Shown here piece after piece: positions 49,160-59,596 of a stretch of 64,000 nucleotides of DNA. The notes beneath the pieces were generated by a model. The model did not search any database. It was not told the DNA's origin and saw nothing but the letters and a program-made list of their open reading frames with translations. Source of the DNA: Gilvimarinus gilvus (GTDB lineage Bacteria; Pseudomonadota; Gammaproteobacteria; Pseudomonadales; Cellvibrionaceae); assembly GCF_030518155.1 (NCBI RefSeq), contig NZ_JAULRU010000797.1, positions 186,001 through 250,000 of the forward strand. Reading direction: 5' to 3'. The position numbers were made by a program, and so were the translations under genes. Within the stretch, counting starts at the first letter, position 1, and each line of letters opens with the position of its first letter.

Positions 49160-50071
49160 CTAGATTGCCAGAAGCGGCTTCATGTAGGAGATGGGGGCCG
49201 CATTTTCGTCATCAAAGGTGACAACTTCCCATGCGTCTGGCTGAGCTATCAGTTGTCGCAGCGACTTATTGTTTAAGGCGTGACCCGACTTATGTGCCTT
49301 AAACTCGCCGATTAAACTGTTGCCCAGCAGGTACAAATCACCTATGGCATCCAGCACTTTATGCTTTACAAACTCATCGTCGTAGCGCAGCCCATCTTCG
49401 TTCAGAATACGATACTCATCGACAACGATCGCATTATCGACGCTACCGCCTTTCGCTAGTCCCTTTGAACGCAAATATTCAATTTCGTGCATAAAGCCAA
49501 AAGTGCGAGCCCGGCTCACCTCCTTGACAAAGGAAGTACTGGAAAAGTCTACTGAAGTTTCCAGAGCTCTATCTTTAAATACGGGGTGGTCAAACTCGAT
49601 AGAGAATGACACCTTAAAGCCTTCAAATGGCACAAAACTCGCCGTTTTGTCACCATCTTCGACCGTCACAGGTCGTTTGATACGAATAAATTTCTTCGCC
49701 GCAGCCTGCTCCTGAATGCCGGCAGACTGAATCAGGAAGACAAATGGACCTGCACTTCCGTCCATAATAGGCACTTCCGGCGCACTGACCTCGACAATGG
49801 CATTATCAATGCCGAGGCCAGCCATGGCTGACAACAAATGCTCTACGGTCGATACCTTGACATCATCCTTGACCAAACTTGTAGAGAGGGTGGTATCGCC
49901 CACATTTTCAGCTTTTGCTTCAATTTCCACCACAGGGTCAAGATCAACCCGGCGAAAAATAATACCTGTATCAACTTCGGCAGGGAGCAACGTGAGGAAC
50001 ACCTTCTGCCCGGTGTGTAGTCCCACACCCGTGGCGCGGATAGCATTTTTGAGCGTACGCTGTCTGATCAT
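49160..50071 (-). CDS. lpxC: UDP-3-O-acyl-N-acetylglucosamine deacetylase
   Basis: The product is 303 residues. LpxC is the zinc deacetylase that commits UDP-GlcNAc to lipid A. Zinc ligands are His78 (VEHLLSAM), His237 and Asp241 (HKVLD), and the general base His264 (SGHALNNKS). All are present. It is the last gene of the dcw cluster, 260 bp after ftsZ, and ends at a clear terminator. In E. coli LpxC is controlled by FtsH proteolysis of its C-terminus; the C-terminal tail here is SYMKPLLAI. Confidence 0.98.
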   Translation of the reverse strand: MIRQRTLKNAIRATGVGLHTGQKVFLTLLPAEVDTGIIFRRVDLDPVVEIEAKAENVGDTTLSTSLVKDDVKVSTVEHLLSAMAGLGIDNAIVEVSAPEVPIMDGSAGPFVFLIQSAGIQEQAAAKKFIRIKRPVTVEDGDKTASFVPFEGFKVSFSIEFDHPVFKDRALETSVDFSSTSFVKEVSRARTFGFMHEIEYLRSKGLAKGGSVDNAIVVDEYRILNEDGLRYDDEFVKHKVLDAIGDLYLLGNSLIGEFKAHKSGHALNNKSLRQLIAQPDAWEVVTFDDENAAPISYMKPLLAI

Positions 50072-50113
50072 TGTTTGAGTCTGGCTCTCGTTTTCGATGA
50101 TAGGACATACATC

Positions 50114-50135
50114 TTGGGCGGGCGCGACCGCCCAA
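50114..50135 (-). promoter_or_regulatory. GC-rich hairpin between ftsZ and lpxC
   Basis: A perfect 8-bp inverted repeat, TTGGGCGG / CCGCCCAA with a 6-nt loop, lies 42-63 bp upstream of the lpxC start. No T-run follows, so it may weaken read-through or stabilise the lpxC leader rather than end transcription. Confidence 0.5.
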
Positions 50136-50331
50136 CACCGTGTTACTGCCCCGAACTCATGGCAACAGTATTCACATGCTTAAGCAATATCGCCCGGAAT
50201 CTGTGGCTATTAAAGCAGCGAACTATAGCACAAAATGCCTATTATCCACCAGCAACAACCACCCAGCCGCCCAAATGTGGTGCACACCTCACTTTTAACT
50301 CCAAATCTACCGGATTCATAGGCAGTCAATA

Positions 50332-51483
50332 TCAATCAGCCTGCCGGCGTAAAAAAGCAGGTATATCAAGATATTCCATGTCGCGATCCGCGGCGGGAGA
50401 GACCTCACCTTGTCCCGTCGTACCATTGCGCATTACGGTTGGGCGGTCTAGCGCTGCATAATCCATTTGGCCATCGGGACGGCGTGTATTGTCAATAACA
50501 ACTTTGGTCGGTGATTTCGCCGCATGGGCCGCACCTAAACCCGTTGCCACCACTGTGACACGCAACTCGTCGGTCAGTTCCGGATCGATGACCGTACCTA
50601 CCACAATCGTCGCGTCATCCGACGAGAACTCCGCAATAGTATCGCCCACTTCCTGGTACTCACCCAAAGACAAGTCCATACCGGCTGTGATATTCACCAA
50701 AATGCCGCGAGCCCCCTGCAAGTTAACATCCTCCAGCAGTGGGCTACGGATAGCCGCCTCCGCAGCCTCGCGCGCTCGGGTTTCGCCCTCAGCATGAGCC
50801 GTCCCCATCATAGCCATGCCCATTTCAGACATAACTGTGCGAACATCGGCAAAGTCGACGTTGATCATACCCGGGCGAATAATCAAGTCGGCAATACCCT
50901 GTACCGCCCCCTGAAGAACACTGTTGGCCGCCTTAAATGCATCCAGCAGACTGGTCGCCTTACCCAGTACCGATAAGAGCTTTTCGTTGGGTATTGTAAT
51001 TAACGAGTCAACGCGATCTTGCAGCTCCTTGATACCAGCATCGGCTATTTGCATACGCTTGCGCCCCTCAAAAGGGAACGGTTTAGTCACAACTGCAACC
51101 GTTAAAATGTCAAGGTCACGCGCCACTTCGGCCACGATCGGTGCGGCACCCGTTCCCGTGCCGCCGCCCATACCTGCGGCAATAAAGACCATATCCGCAC
51201 CACTTAATACCTCAGCAATGCGCTCGCGATCTTCCATCGCAGCCTGACGGCCCACCTCCGGGTTCGCGCCGGCACCTAAGCCCTTCGTCATACTGTTACC
51301 CAGCTGCAATGCAACTCGAGCATCAATATCTTTCAGCGCCTGGGCGTCGGTGTTGGCACAAATAAATTCAACACCTTCAACATTATTGCCAATCATGTGC
51401 TTAACGGCGTTGCCACCACCACCGCCGACACCGATCACTTTAATGACTGCATTTTGTGGCATGCTATCTACTAATTCAAACAT
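50332..51483 (-). CDS. ftsZ: Cell division protein FtsZ
   Basis: The product is 383 residues of the tubulin family: GTP-binding GGGGGNAV and the tubulin signature GGGTGTGAAP, T7-loop region INVDFADVRTVM, and a conserved C-terminal peptide YLDIPAFLRRQAD that binds FtsA and ZipA. The linker before it is short. The ATG at 51483 follows AGAGGGG at good spacing. It assembles the Z ring and is 36 bp downstream of ftsA. Confidence 0.99.
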   Translation of the reverse strand: MFELVDSMPQNAVIKVIGVGGGGGNAVKHMIGNNVEGVEFICANTDAQALKDIDARVALQLGNSMTKGLGAGANPEVGRQAAMEDRERIAEVLSGADMVFIAAGMGGGTGTGAAPIVAEVARDLDILTVAVVTKPFPFEGRKRMQIADAGIKELQDRVDSLITIPNEKLLSVLGKATSLLDAFKAANSVLQGAVQGIADLIIRPGMINVDFADVRTVMSEMGMAMMGTAHAEGETRAREAAEAAIRSPLLEDVNLQGARGILVNITAGMDLSLGEYQEVGDTIAEFSSDDATIVVGTVIDPELTDELRVTVVATGLGAAHAAKSPTKVVIDNTRRPDGQMDYAALDRPTVMRNGTTGQGEVSPAADRDMEYLDIPAFLRRQAD

Positions 51484-51519
51484 GACATTTCCCCTCTCTT
51501 CCATTAAAAGTCTAAAAAA

Positions 51520-52755
51520 TTAAAATTCACCTTGAAACATTTTTTTCAGCTTGGCGAACAACGTCGGTTCACTTTCACTGGCCGGTGTCGCTGAATGTTC
51601 GCCCTGATGTTGCTTCAGGGCGTACTGCAAAAGTCCCACACCGGTGGAATAAATTGGATTATTAACAATATCGGACAATCCCGTAATATTTTGCGGAGCT
51701 CCTAGACGGACTGGCATATGGAATATTTCTTCAGCCAACTCCACGACCCCCTCCATTTTTGCTGTGCCGCCAGTCAGTACAATACCGGCGGGAATCATAT
51801 CTTCAAAACCACTGCGGCGAACTTCCGCCTGAACCAGAGTAAAAAGCTCGTCATAGCGAGGCTCAACCACCTCCGCCAGTGCTTGACGGGATAAATTTCT
51901 CGGAGCACGCTCACCAACACTGGGAACCTTAATCGTCTCTTCCGGCCCAGTAAGCTTGGCCAGAGCACAGGCGTACTTAATTTTAATTTCTTCAGCATTC
52001 TGGGTTGGTGTACGCAATGCCATAGCGATATCGTTAGTCACCTGATCGCCAGCAATGGGAATGACACCCGTGTGACGAATAGCACCATCGGTGAATATCG
52101 CGATATCCGTAGTACCACCCCCGATATCAACAATACAAACTCCAAGCTCTCGTTCATCATCTGTCAAAACAGAATAACTTGAAGCTAACTGCTCAAGAAT
52201 AATATCTTCAACATCCAACCCACAGCGTCTAATGCATTTGTCAATATTCTGCGCCGCATTCACTGCACAAGTTACCAAATGCACCTTAGCTTCAAGCCGA
52301 ACACCACTCATTCCCAGTGGCTCTTTAACACCTTCTTGCTCATCGATTAAAAACTCTTGAGGCAAGATATGTAAGATTTTCTGATCAGCAGGAATAGCAA
52401 CGGCCTGAGCGGCGTCAATTACTCGGTCAATATCCTGCGTGTAAACTTCGCGATCCTTAATGGCAACAATGCCATGAGAGTTCAAGCTGCGAATGTGGCT
52501 ACCCGCTATTCCCGCATACACGGAATGAATTTGGCATCCAGCCATGAGTTCAGCCTCTTCAACGGCTCGCTGAATGGAGTGGACTGTCGATTCAATATTT
52601 ACCACCACACCTTTTTTCAACCCGTTGGAACGACAAGAACCAATACCTACAATTTCCAGGTCCCCTTCAGGTGTAATTGCTCCGACAATGGCCACCACTT
52701 TCGATGTGCCAATATCCAGCCCTACAATCATTTTGTTATCGCTAGAGCCTGCCAT
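51520..52755 (-). CDS. ftsA: Cell division protein FtsA
   Basis: The product is a 411-residue actin-fold protein: VGLDIGTSKVVAIVG, the phosphate 2 motif [16 protein letters not shown], the SHS2/1C domain (about 85-165), GIVLTGGTAKMEGVVELAEE, and a C-terminal amphipathic membrane helix (LFAKLKKMFQGEF). It tethers FtsZ to the membrane and recruits later divisome proteins. A GTG one codon upstream (52758) could also start it; AAAGGGG precedes both. Confidence 0.98.
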   Translation of the reverse strand: MAGSSDNKMIVGLDIGTSKVVAIVGAITPEGDLEIVGIGSCRSNGLKKGVVVNIESTVHSIQRAVEEAELMAGCQIHSVYAGIAGSHIRSLNSHGIVAIKDREVYTQDIDRVIDAAQAVAIPADQKILHILPQEFLIDEQEGVKEPLGMSGVRLEAKVHLVTCAVNAAQNIDKCIRRCGLDVEDIILEQLASSYSVLTDDERELGVCIVDIGGGTTDIAIFTDGAIRHTGVIPIAGDQVTNDIAMALRTPTQNAEEIKIKYACALAKLTGPEETIKVPSVGERAPRNLSRQALAEVVEPRYDELFTLVQAEVRRSGFEDMIPAGIVLTGGTAKMEGVVELAEEIFHMPVRLGAPQNITGLSDIVNNPIYSTGVGLLQYALKQHQGEHSATPASESEPTLFAKLKKMFQGEF

Positions 52756-52800
52756 CACTTGGACCCCTTTTCCTCAATCCTAAAATTGTTGTCATTGCTA

Positions 52801-53616
52801 TTAGCCCGCCACATCCACAGACACTTCATATTGATCTGACCAAGCAACAGCCAAACCATTGGCATAACGCAAATCGATACGCTTGACTGCTTCAAAATGC
52901 TGCACAAGATACTCATCGTAAACCGTCAAAAAGCGCTGCACCTTTTCGGGGAGCTCATCTTTGCCCAATACCAGCAGCGCCCCCCCATCTAAACTCAATG
53001 TCCAGCCACCCAACTCGTCGACCCATAGCTTGCGAATATTCAGATTTCTCGAACGAACCATCTGCGACAGATCTTGAAACTGCCGCATAATTTTTTCAGA
53101 GATCCGCTCATCACCATCCAATACTGGCAACGCAGTTAGCCCATGGGTTTTATCGGTATGAATCACTTCACCGCGTTGATTCATAAAGCCAACTGCCCCC
53201 CACAAGGCAATAGGAGCTTGCTCAATAATGGTAACGGTCAACGTCCGCCCCAAACCTCTGGACACCACCACTCGCTCTATCCATGGGTGCCGTTCCAGGC
53301 TCTGTTTCAATTGCTTTATATCCAGCTTCACAAAGTCACGATTAATTGCCTCACTTATCAGCGCACTCGCCTCGCTTTCTGATAATTGGACAAACTCTCC
53401 TTCCACCTTGACGGAGTCCACCGGCTGCTGAACATCAAACTGCCAAAGCTCACCACCATACAAGTACAAGCCAACAGCACAAGTCACAAGCACGGTAAAA
53501 ACGCCCGCTCGCCACAGCAAGACTGCAACATTGCTCCACGACGTCGCCGGGCGTTTTATCCCTCCTATTGGAGTAGCTTGGCGCACGTTTCTAGGTCGCT
53601 TAACCGGCTGACTCAT
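52801..53616 (-). CDS. ftsQ: Cell division protein FtsQ
   Basis: The product is a 271-residue bitopic protein with a basic cytoplasmic N-terminus, one membrane helix (about 29-49), a POTRA domain (VDSVKVEGEFVQLSESEASA onward) and the beta domain (VVSRGLGRTLTVTIIEQAPIALW). It links FtsB/FtsL to the Z ring side of the divisome. Its ATG overlaps the ddlB stop (ATGA). Confidence 0.96.
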   Translation of the reverse strand: MSQPVKRPRNVRQATPIGGIKRPATSWSNVAVLLWRAGVFTVLVTCAVGLYLYGGELWQFDVQQPVDSVKVEGEFVQLSESEASALISEAINRDFVKLDIKQLKQSLERHPWIERVVVSRGLGRTLTVTIIEQAPIALWGAVGFMNQRGEVIHTDKTHGLTALPVLDGDERISEKIMRQFQDLSQMVRSRNLNIRKLWVDELGGWTLSLDGGALLVLGKDELPEKVQRFLTVYDEYLVQHFEAVKRIDLRYANGLAVAWSDQYEVSVDVAG

Positions 53617-54539
53617 ATCGAAAAACTTTCATCCAGTATGGCTAGAGTTAGTGCGTCAAATGACAATCCATGCGCTTTCGCCGCCATTGGCACAAGCGAA
53701 TGATTTGTCATGCCCGGTACAGTATTAACCTCTAGCATGTAAAATTTTCCGGCTTCGTCTGTCATCACATCAACGCGCCCCCACCCCCGACAGCCAATAG
53801 ATCGGAAAGCTTCTAATGCCTGCTCTTGCAACTGAGCCTCTTTCTCCGTACTCAGGCCGCACGGGCATAAATACTGCGTATCACCGCTCACGTATTTCGC
53901 ATCAAAATCGTAGAAGCTGTGCCCAGTTTCCAACTTTATAGGAGGTAATGCCTCGCCCCCCAATATTGCCACGGTGTACTCTGCACCCACGATCAGCTTT
54001 TCTGCGATTACAACGCCATCATAATTTGCTGCCAACTCATAAGCCTTTTGTAAAGCCTGTGCGTTATCCACTTTTGACATGCCAATGCTCGAACCTTCAT
54101 GTACTGGCTTGACCATTACGACACCACCAAGCTCATTGAGCACCAACGACCAATCCGTCTGCGAACTTAGTATCCGGAATGCTGGAGTCGATACATCCAT
54201 CGCTTGCCACAACTGCTTAGTGCGAAGCTTATCCATACCAATGGCCGAAGACTGCACGTCGCTGCCAGTGAATGGAATACTTAGATACTCAAGCACAGCC
54301 TGAATTCGGCCATCCTCACCGCCAGTCCCATGCAAGGCAATAAAAGCTCGATCCAACTGTGCTGCCTGCAAGTCAGCAATGCTGTTTTTACCAATGTCTA
54401 TGCCTATGCAATCAACCCCTTGTGCAATCAATGAGGCTTCTACAGCAGCGCCACTTTTCAAAGAAATTTCACGCTCCGCCGAATGCCCGCCGTAAAGAAC
54501 GCCAACCCGGCCATATTTCTTTGTATCTAAATTCGACAC
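53613..54539 (-). CDS. ddlB: D-alanine--D-alanine ligase
   Basis: The product is a 308-residue ATP-grasp enzyme making the D-Ala-D-Ala dipeptide that MurF adds. Motifs: VLYGGHSAEREISLKSG, ALHGTGGEDGRIQAVLE, the ATP-binding VMVKPVHEGSSIGMSKV and the metal-binding MLEVNTVPGMTNHSLVP. It is located between murC and ftsQ, the standard place. Confidence 0.98.
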   Translation of the reverse strand: MSNLDTKKYGRVGVLYGGHSAEREISLKSGAAVEASLIAQGVDCIGIDIGKNSIADLQAAQLDRAFIALHGTGGEDGRIQAVLEYLSIPFTGSDVQSSAIGMDKLRTKQLWQAMDVSTPAFRILSSQTDWSLVLNELGGVVMVKPVHEGSSIGMSKVDNAQALQKAYELAANYDGVVIAEKLIVGAEYTVAILGGEALPPIKLETGHSFYDFDAKYVSGDTQYLCPCGLSTEKEAQLQEQALEAFRSIGCRGWGRVDVMTDEAGKFYMLEVNTVPGMTNHSLVPMAAKAHGLSFDALTLAILDESFSI

Positions 54540-54557
54540 AGATAATGTCCTTCAGTA

Positions 54558-55985
54558 TTAATCGATCAACTTGCGTTTAGCCAATTCAGCGGCCAATGCA
54601 CCAACGTTACCTGCGCCTTGAGTGATGACGATATCGCCAGCCTTTACGATATCGCGGATCACACCAGGCACGCCGTCTACCCCCTCTACAAAGATAGGGT
54701 CGACCAAGCCCCGATTGCGGATGCTTCGGCAAAGATTCCGACCATCTGCCCCCGGCACGGGCTCTTCTCCCGCGCTATATACTTCTAACAGTATCAAAGC
54801 GTCAACGCCGGATAGCACCTCAACAAAATCTTCGAACAAGTCTCTTGTACGAGAATATCGGTGGGGCTGGTACACCATTACCAGACGTCTCTCGGGCCAG
54901 CCGTCGCGAATTGCCTTGATGGTTGCAGCGACCTCACGAGGATGATGTCCATAATCGTCAACCAACATTGCATCACCGGCCGCTACGGGATAATTACCGT
55001 AAACTTGAAATCGGCGACCTACGCCGGCAAAGTTTTTCAGACCGGCAACAATAGCTTCTTGGCTGACGCCCTCATCCAATGCAACGGCAATAACCGCTAG
55101 CGCATTCAATACATTATGCTCACCAGGAATATTGATCTGCACTGCCATTGACTGACTAATCCCAGCACCGACCACCTCGAAACGGGAGCGCATTTTTTCT
55201 TGTTGGATATTGATAGCACGCAGATCGCACTGCTCAGAAAAACCGTATGTCACAATGGCTCGTGACACATCGGGCAAAACCTCCATCACAACGGGGTCAT
55301 CGCCACAAACGACAGCCAAACCATAGAATGGCAGATTGTGCAGAAACTCGACAAATGTCTGTTTAAGCCTGGAGAAATCACCATCATAAGTATCCATATG
55401 ATCGGCATCTATATTGGTTACCACCGCTACCATGGGCTGCAGATGCAAAAAGGAAGCATCACTCTCATCAGCTTCGGCCACTAAATAACGGCTCTCTCCT
55501 AGCTGAGCGTTACTTCCTGTACTATTGACCAGACCACCAATAATAAAAGTTGGGTGCCGACCCGCTGCGTCTAAGACAGAAGCCATTAGACTCGTTGTGG
55601 TGGTTTTACCATGGGTTCCGGCTACCGCAATCCCGTGGCGATATCTCATTAGCTCGGCTAACATTTCTGCACGTCGCACGACTGGGGTACGATTGTCTCG
55701 TGCAGCAATCATTTCCGGATTGCGCTCATCAACCGCACTAGAGTTAACGACTACATCTGCCTGGGCAATATTCTCCGCGCTGTGACCAATAAAAATTGTC
55801 GCGCCCATAGTTTGCAGGCGCTGAGTTACCGATGACTCCTTCAAATCTGAGCCGGAAATATCATAGCCCTGATTAATCAAAACTTCTGCAATACCACTCA
55901 TACCGGCACCGCCAATACCAATGAAATGTATACGGCGGATACGGCGCATCTCTGGCACTTCGTAATAGGTTATGGATTTATCCAT
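54558..55985 (-). CDS. murC: UDP-N-acetylmuramate--L-alanine ligase
   Basis: The product is 475 residues of the Mur ligase family: N-terminal Rossmann segment [21 protein letters not shown] loop GTHGKTTT, central [10 protein letters not shown] and a C-terminal [15 protein letters not shown]. It adds the first L-Ala of the stem peptide. The ATG at 55985 overlaps murG by 8 bp and uses a GAGG site inside murG; an upstream frame extension to 56000 is less likely. Confidence 0.98.
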   Translation of the reverse strand: MDKSITYYEVPEMRRIRRIHFIGIGGAGMSGIAEVLINQGYDISGSDLKESSVTQRLQTMGATIFIGHSAENIAQADVVVNSSAVDERNPEMIAARDNRTPVVRRAEMLAELMRYRHGIAVAGTHGKTTTTSLMASVLDAAGRHPTFIIGGLVNSTGSNAQLGESRYLVAEADESDASFLHLQPMVAVVTNIDADHMDTYDGDFSRLKQTFVEFLHNLPFYGLAVVCGDDPVVMEVLPDVSRAIVTYGFSEQCDLRAINIQQEKMRSRFEVVGAGISQSMAVQINIPGEHNVLNALAVIAVALDEGVSQEAIVAGLKNFAGVGRRFQVYGNYPVAAGDAMLVDDYGHHPREVAATIKAIRDGWPERRLVMVYQPHRYSRTRDLFEDFVEVLSGVDALILLEVYSAGEEPVPGADGRNLCRSIRNRGLVDPIFVEGVDGVPGVIRDIVKAGDIVITQGAGNVGALAAELAKRKLID

Positions 55986-57048
55986 GTGCCAATTCCTCAA
56001 TTATTTTTGCAACACGTTGCGCGGCATTTGGGCGGTCAACTTTCCGCGCGCACTCAGCCATTTGCATAAGTTGCTTGCGATCCCCACAATGAGTACGGAT
56101 CAAATCCGCCAGCTTTGCAGGCGATAAATCTTTCTGTGGCACACTCAACGCAGCCCCCACGCCAGCCAATACTGCAGCGTTATGAGTTTGATGGTCGTCA
56201 ATAGCCGTTGGCAGCGGCACCAATAAAGAAGCCACACCCGCAGCTGACAGTTCAGCTATCGTTAGAGCACCCGCCCGGCAAATGACAAAGTCTGCCCATT
56301 CGTATGCAGCAGCCATGTCATCAATAAATGGCTCAATAGCCGCTTGCACCTGAACCTTCTTATACGCCGCAGCGGTAACCTCACCATGTTTCGCGCCACA
56401 CTGGTGTCGCACATGAGGGCGCTCATTGACATTCAGTAGCGCCAAGGCCTGCGGCAGCAACTCATTTATCGCGAGCGCACCTAAACTGCCGCCAAGCACT
56501 AACAATCGCAAAGATTCAGCGTTACGCACCTTGTAACGATCCGCAGGCTCAGCCAATTTCGTTATCGACTCTCTAACTGGATTACCAACCCATTCACCTC
56601 GCTCGAAAACGCCATCAAATCCCGTCAATGTTCGGGCCGCCACGCGCGATAATATTTTGTTCGTTGTACCGGCAACGGCATTCTGTTCATGTACCACCAG
56701 CGGAACACCCAAAATTTTCGCCGCAATACCGCCGGGCCCAGATGCAAACCCTCCAAAGCCTACCACCACATCAGGTTTACGCTGGCGCAATACGCCAAGC
56801 GCCTGTAACACCGCCAACCCCACTAAAAATGGAGCCTTGATTAACCCAATGACGCCCCGACCGCGCACACCCTGCACACTCATAAAATCGAGTTCAATAT
56901 TAGCGTCGGGCACCAACCTTGATTCAATTCCCCGGCGAGTTCCAAGCCAACTCAACTTAACTTCAGCGCCGCGTAATTCATTCGCCACCGCCAACGCCGG
57001 AAAGACATGGCCGCCCGTACCACCCGCCATAATCACAACACGTATCAT
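55978..57048 (-). CDS. murG: Undecaprenyl-PP-MurNAc-pentapeptide N-acetylglucosaminyltransferase
   Basis: The product is a 356-residue GT-B glycosyltransferase (GT28). It has the N-terminal membrane-side motif [16 protein letters not shown], the lipid I patch region [15 protein letters not shown] and the C-terminal UDP-GlcNAc-binding [17 protein letters not shown]. It converts lipid I to lipid II on the inner face of the inner membrane. Its start overlaps ftsW by 4 bp. Confidence 0.98.
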   Translation of the reverse strand: MIRVVIMAGGTGGHVFPALAVANELRGAEVKLSWLGTRRGIESRLVPDANIELDFMSVQGVRGRGVIGLIKAPFLVGLAVLQALGVLRQRKPDVVVGFGGFASGPGGIAAKILGVPLVVHEQNAVAGTTNKILSRVAARTLTGFDGVFERGEWVGNPVRESITKLAEPADRYKVRNAESLRLLVLGGSLGALAINELLPQALALLNVNERPHVRHQCGAKHGEVTAAAYKKVQVQAAIEPFIDDMAAAYEWADFVICRAGALTIAELSAAGVASLLVPLPTAIDDHQTHNAAVLAGVGAALSVPQKDLSPAKLADLIRTHCGDRKQLMQMAECARKVDRPNAAQRVAKIIEELAHG

Positions 57049-58244
57049 GCGACACTCCCCGTTGTGGCGGTTGTTGGTCGGACCCGAGAAGAGTTAGTCA
57101 CTGCAGTGCGTGTCGCAGGCACAACCCTTACTTCCATACTTGCCCGCATAACCAGCGCTAGCATTGAACAGCAAACAATCAAGCTACTTCCACCGTAGCT
57201 GATAAACGGCAGCGTAAGCCCCTTGGTAGGCAACAACCCACAAGCGACGCCAATGTTAATAAACACCTGCAACGCAAATATTATCGCCACACCAAAGCAT
57301 GCGTAGGAATAAAACAATAACCCCCGGCCGTAACAACGCATGGCTACAAGTAGAATTCGCTTAATAAGTAAGGCAAACAAAGCCAATAGAACCACGCAAC
57401 CGATCAATCCCATTTCTTCTGCGAATATGGAAAAGACAAAGTCGGTATGGGCCTCGGGCAAGTAAAATAACTTTTGTACACTGTTACCTAAACCTACTCC
57501 CAGCCATTCGCCACGACCAAATGCAATCAATGACTGCGTCAACTGGTAACCGGAATTGAATTGATCCGCCCAGGGGTCCATGAACGTCACTAGACGCTTC
57601 AACCGATACGGACTCGCCACAGCCAAAACGGCCAGAACCCCGATTGCGCCCATTGCCATCGGCAGAAAGTATCGCAACTTCAGCCCGGCGATAAACATGA
57701 TGGCAATACTGGTGGCACCAATTACGACCGTACTACCGAAATCTGGCTCCATCACCAACAGCATTAAAATCATTCCCAGCAGGGCAATAAGCACTCCAAA
57801 TTCTTTCCAACTATTCACTGTCGACGGGTGGCGCTTGGCAAAATAGCTGGCGAAAAAGACAATAACCGCAAACTTGGCCAACTCCGATATCTGTACAGCA
57901 AAGAAGCCAAAACTAATCCAACGTTGCGACCCGTTTACTTTCTTACCAACACCAGGTATCAGAACCATTACCAGCAGCACCAGTGCCAAAACCATCAAGG
58001 GCACACTCAACGTTTTCCACAGCGAACCTGGAATAAGAAAGACTACCGCGCTGCTCGCCACACCCATTAAAAGAAATATTAGATGACGCTCGACGAAGTA
58101 AAAAGTGTCACCATACTGCGCCGCAGCGAAAGCGATCGAAGCGGATGCAACCATCGTCACACCAATCGACACCAACACTGCCCAAAGCGTAAGCAATGTC
58201 CAATCCGGCTCGGCCGATGGAAGTATGAGCTGCCACTTATTCAT
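57045..58244 (-). CDS. ftsW: Septal peptidoglycan glycosyltransferase FtsW
   Basis: The product is a 399-residue SEDS protein with about ten membrane helices. Conserved parts include the periplasmic loop YQLTQSLIAFGRGEWLGVGL, the EAHTDFVFSIFAEEMGLIG segment with the putative catalytic Asp, and the ending GLLPTKGLTLPFISYGGSS. It polymerises glycan strands with its partner FtsI at the septum. It overlaps murD by 8 bp. Confidence 0.97.
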   Translation of the reverse strand: MNKWQLILPSAEPDWTLLTLWAVLVSIGVTMVASASIAFAAAQYGDTFYFVERHLIFLLMGVASSAVVFLIPGSLWKTLSVPLMVLALVLLVMVLIPGVGKKVNGSQRWISFGFFAVQISELAKFAVIVFFASYFAKRHPSTVNSWKEFGVLIALLGMILMLLVMEPDFGSTVVIGATSIAIMFIAGLKLRYFLPMAMGAIGVLAVLAVASPYRLKRLVTFMDPWADQFNSGYQLTQSLIAFGRGEWLGVGLGNSVQKLFYLPEAHTDFVFSIFAEEMGLIGCVVLLALFALLIKRILLVAMRCYGRGLLFYSYACFGVAIIFALQVFINIGVACGLLPTKGLTLPFISYGGSSLIVCCSMLALVMRASMEVRVVPATRTAVTNSSRVRPTTATTGSVA

Positions 58245-59586
58245 TGGCCGCCTCCTTTACCCAGCGGGTAAAGACCTCTCCACGCTGCACGTAATTGTCA
58301 AACTCGTCGAAACTTGCACAGGCCGGACTCAACAAAACGGTGTCACCAGGCGCTGCTAATAACCGGGCTTGCTCACAAGCCTGCAGCATTGTGTCTACAC
58401 GTTTAATCTTGGAAAACTGGCACAATGACTCTTCCAGTATTCGAGCGTCCCGACCATACACTACAATACTTCGAGCATGCTCTATTAAAGCTGGCAACAA
58501 CGCGGAAAAATTTGCCTCTTTGGCGATACCGCCAAGCATTACCACCAACTTTCCATCGTTTTGCGACAAGCCATTGATAGCGGCTAAAGTGGCGCCGACA
58601 TTTGTACCTTTAGAGTCATCAATAAATCCAACACCGCCAACTGACATGACCCACTGACAACGATGTGGCAATCCCTCGAAGTTCCGCAAAGCGCTCAACA
58701 TAGCGACACGCTCAAATCCTGCAGCCTTACCAATAGCCAAGGCTGCCAATGCATTGTCAACATTATGCGCACCAACAATTCGAAGCTCGCTGACCTTCAT
58801 AATTGGCTCAAGCTGATCACACAACCAAAGCACGCCGTCGCGCATCTGGGTGCCCATATTCTTAAAATCTGCACTGCCACCAAACCCCGATACTATTGCA
58901 TCGGCTGATAGTGGTGGGTGCGTCAAAACATCCCTGCGGTTAACCACCACCTGCTCAGCGCCAAAATAGACTCGCTGTTTAGCTGCATGATAGGCCTGCA
59001 TCGAGTCATACCGATCCATATGGTCGGGGCTGATATTCAAAACACTGGCAACTTTTGCGTTAAGCTTTGTGGTAGTTTCCAGCTGAAAGCTCGAAAGCTC
59101 CAGCACATAAAGCTCTACACTCTCATTCAACAGATCTAGCGCGGGCGTTCCCAAATTACCACCGACGGCTACGTGCACTCCCTGTTGCGCAGCCATATCT
59201 CCCACCAAAGTCGTCACCGTACTCTTTGCGTTAGAGCCCGTAATAGCAATAATGGGTGCTTTTGCATAACGTACAAACAGGTCAATATCCCCAATCAGAC
59301 TCACCCCTCGCTCTTTGGCGCTGACAAGCTGAGGCTGTTTGAGACTAACTCCGGGACTAACCACAACTTCATCCATGGAGCACAATAAATCCTCATCCCA
59401 CCGACCAAATTCACAGTGTATTTCAGGATATTCCTGAGCAATAAGCTCAGCATTCGGCGGCCGTACTCGCGTATCAAAAAACGCGAAGCGAACTTGCAAA
59501 CCTTGCAAAAAGCGGGCAACAGACAAACCGGTAACTCCGGTGCCTACAATCGCCACGCATTTGCTTGTTGCAATCAGTCCGCTCAC
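58237..59586 (-). CDS. murD: UDP-N-acetylmuramoyl-L-alanine--D-glutamate ligase
   Basis: The product is 449 residues and adds D-Glu to UDP-MurNAc-Ala. It has VAIVGTGVTGLSVARFL, the ATP loop ITGSNAKSTVTTLV (the SNAKST variant usual for MurD), NISPDHMDRY and the C-terminal LSPACASFDEFDNY. The start is GTG at 59586 with GAGG upstream; no ATG is available near it. Confidence 0.97.
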   Translation of the reverse strand: MSGLIATSKCVAIVGTGVTGLSVARFLQGLQVRFAFFDTRVRPPNAELIAQEYPEIHCEFGRWDEDLLCSMDEVVVSPGVSLKQPQLVSAKERGVSLIGDIDLFVRYAKAPIIAITGSNAKSTVTTLVGDMAAQQGVHVAVGGNLGTPALDLLNESVELYVLELSSFQLETTTKLNAKVASVLNISPDHMDRYDSMQAYHAAKQRVYFGAEQVVVNRRDVLTHPPLSADAIVSGFGGSADFKNMGTQMRDGVLWLCDQLEPIMKVSELRIVGAHNVDNALAALAIGKAAGFERVAMLSALRNFEGLPHRCQWVMSVGGVGFIDDSKGTNVGATLAAINGLSQNDGKLVVMLGGIAKEANFSALLPALIEHARSIVVYGRDARILEESLCQFSKIKRVDTMLQACEQARLLAAPGDTVLLSPACASFDEFDNYVQRGEVFTRWVKEAANE

Positions 59587-59596
59587 AATTCTCGCC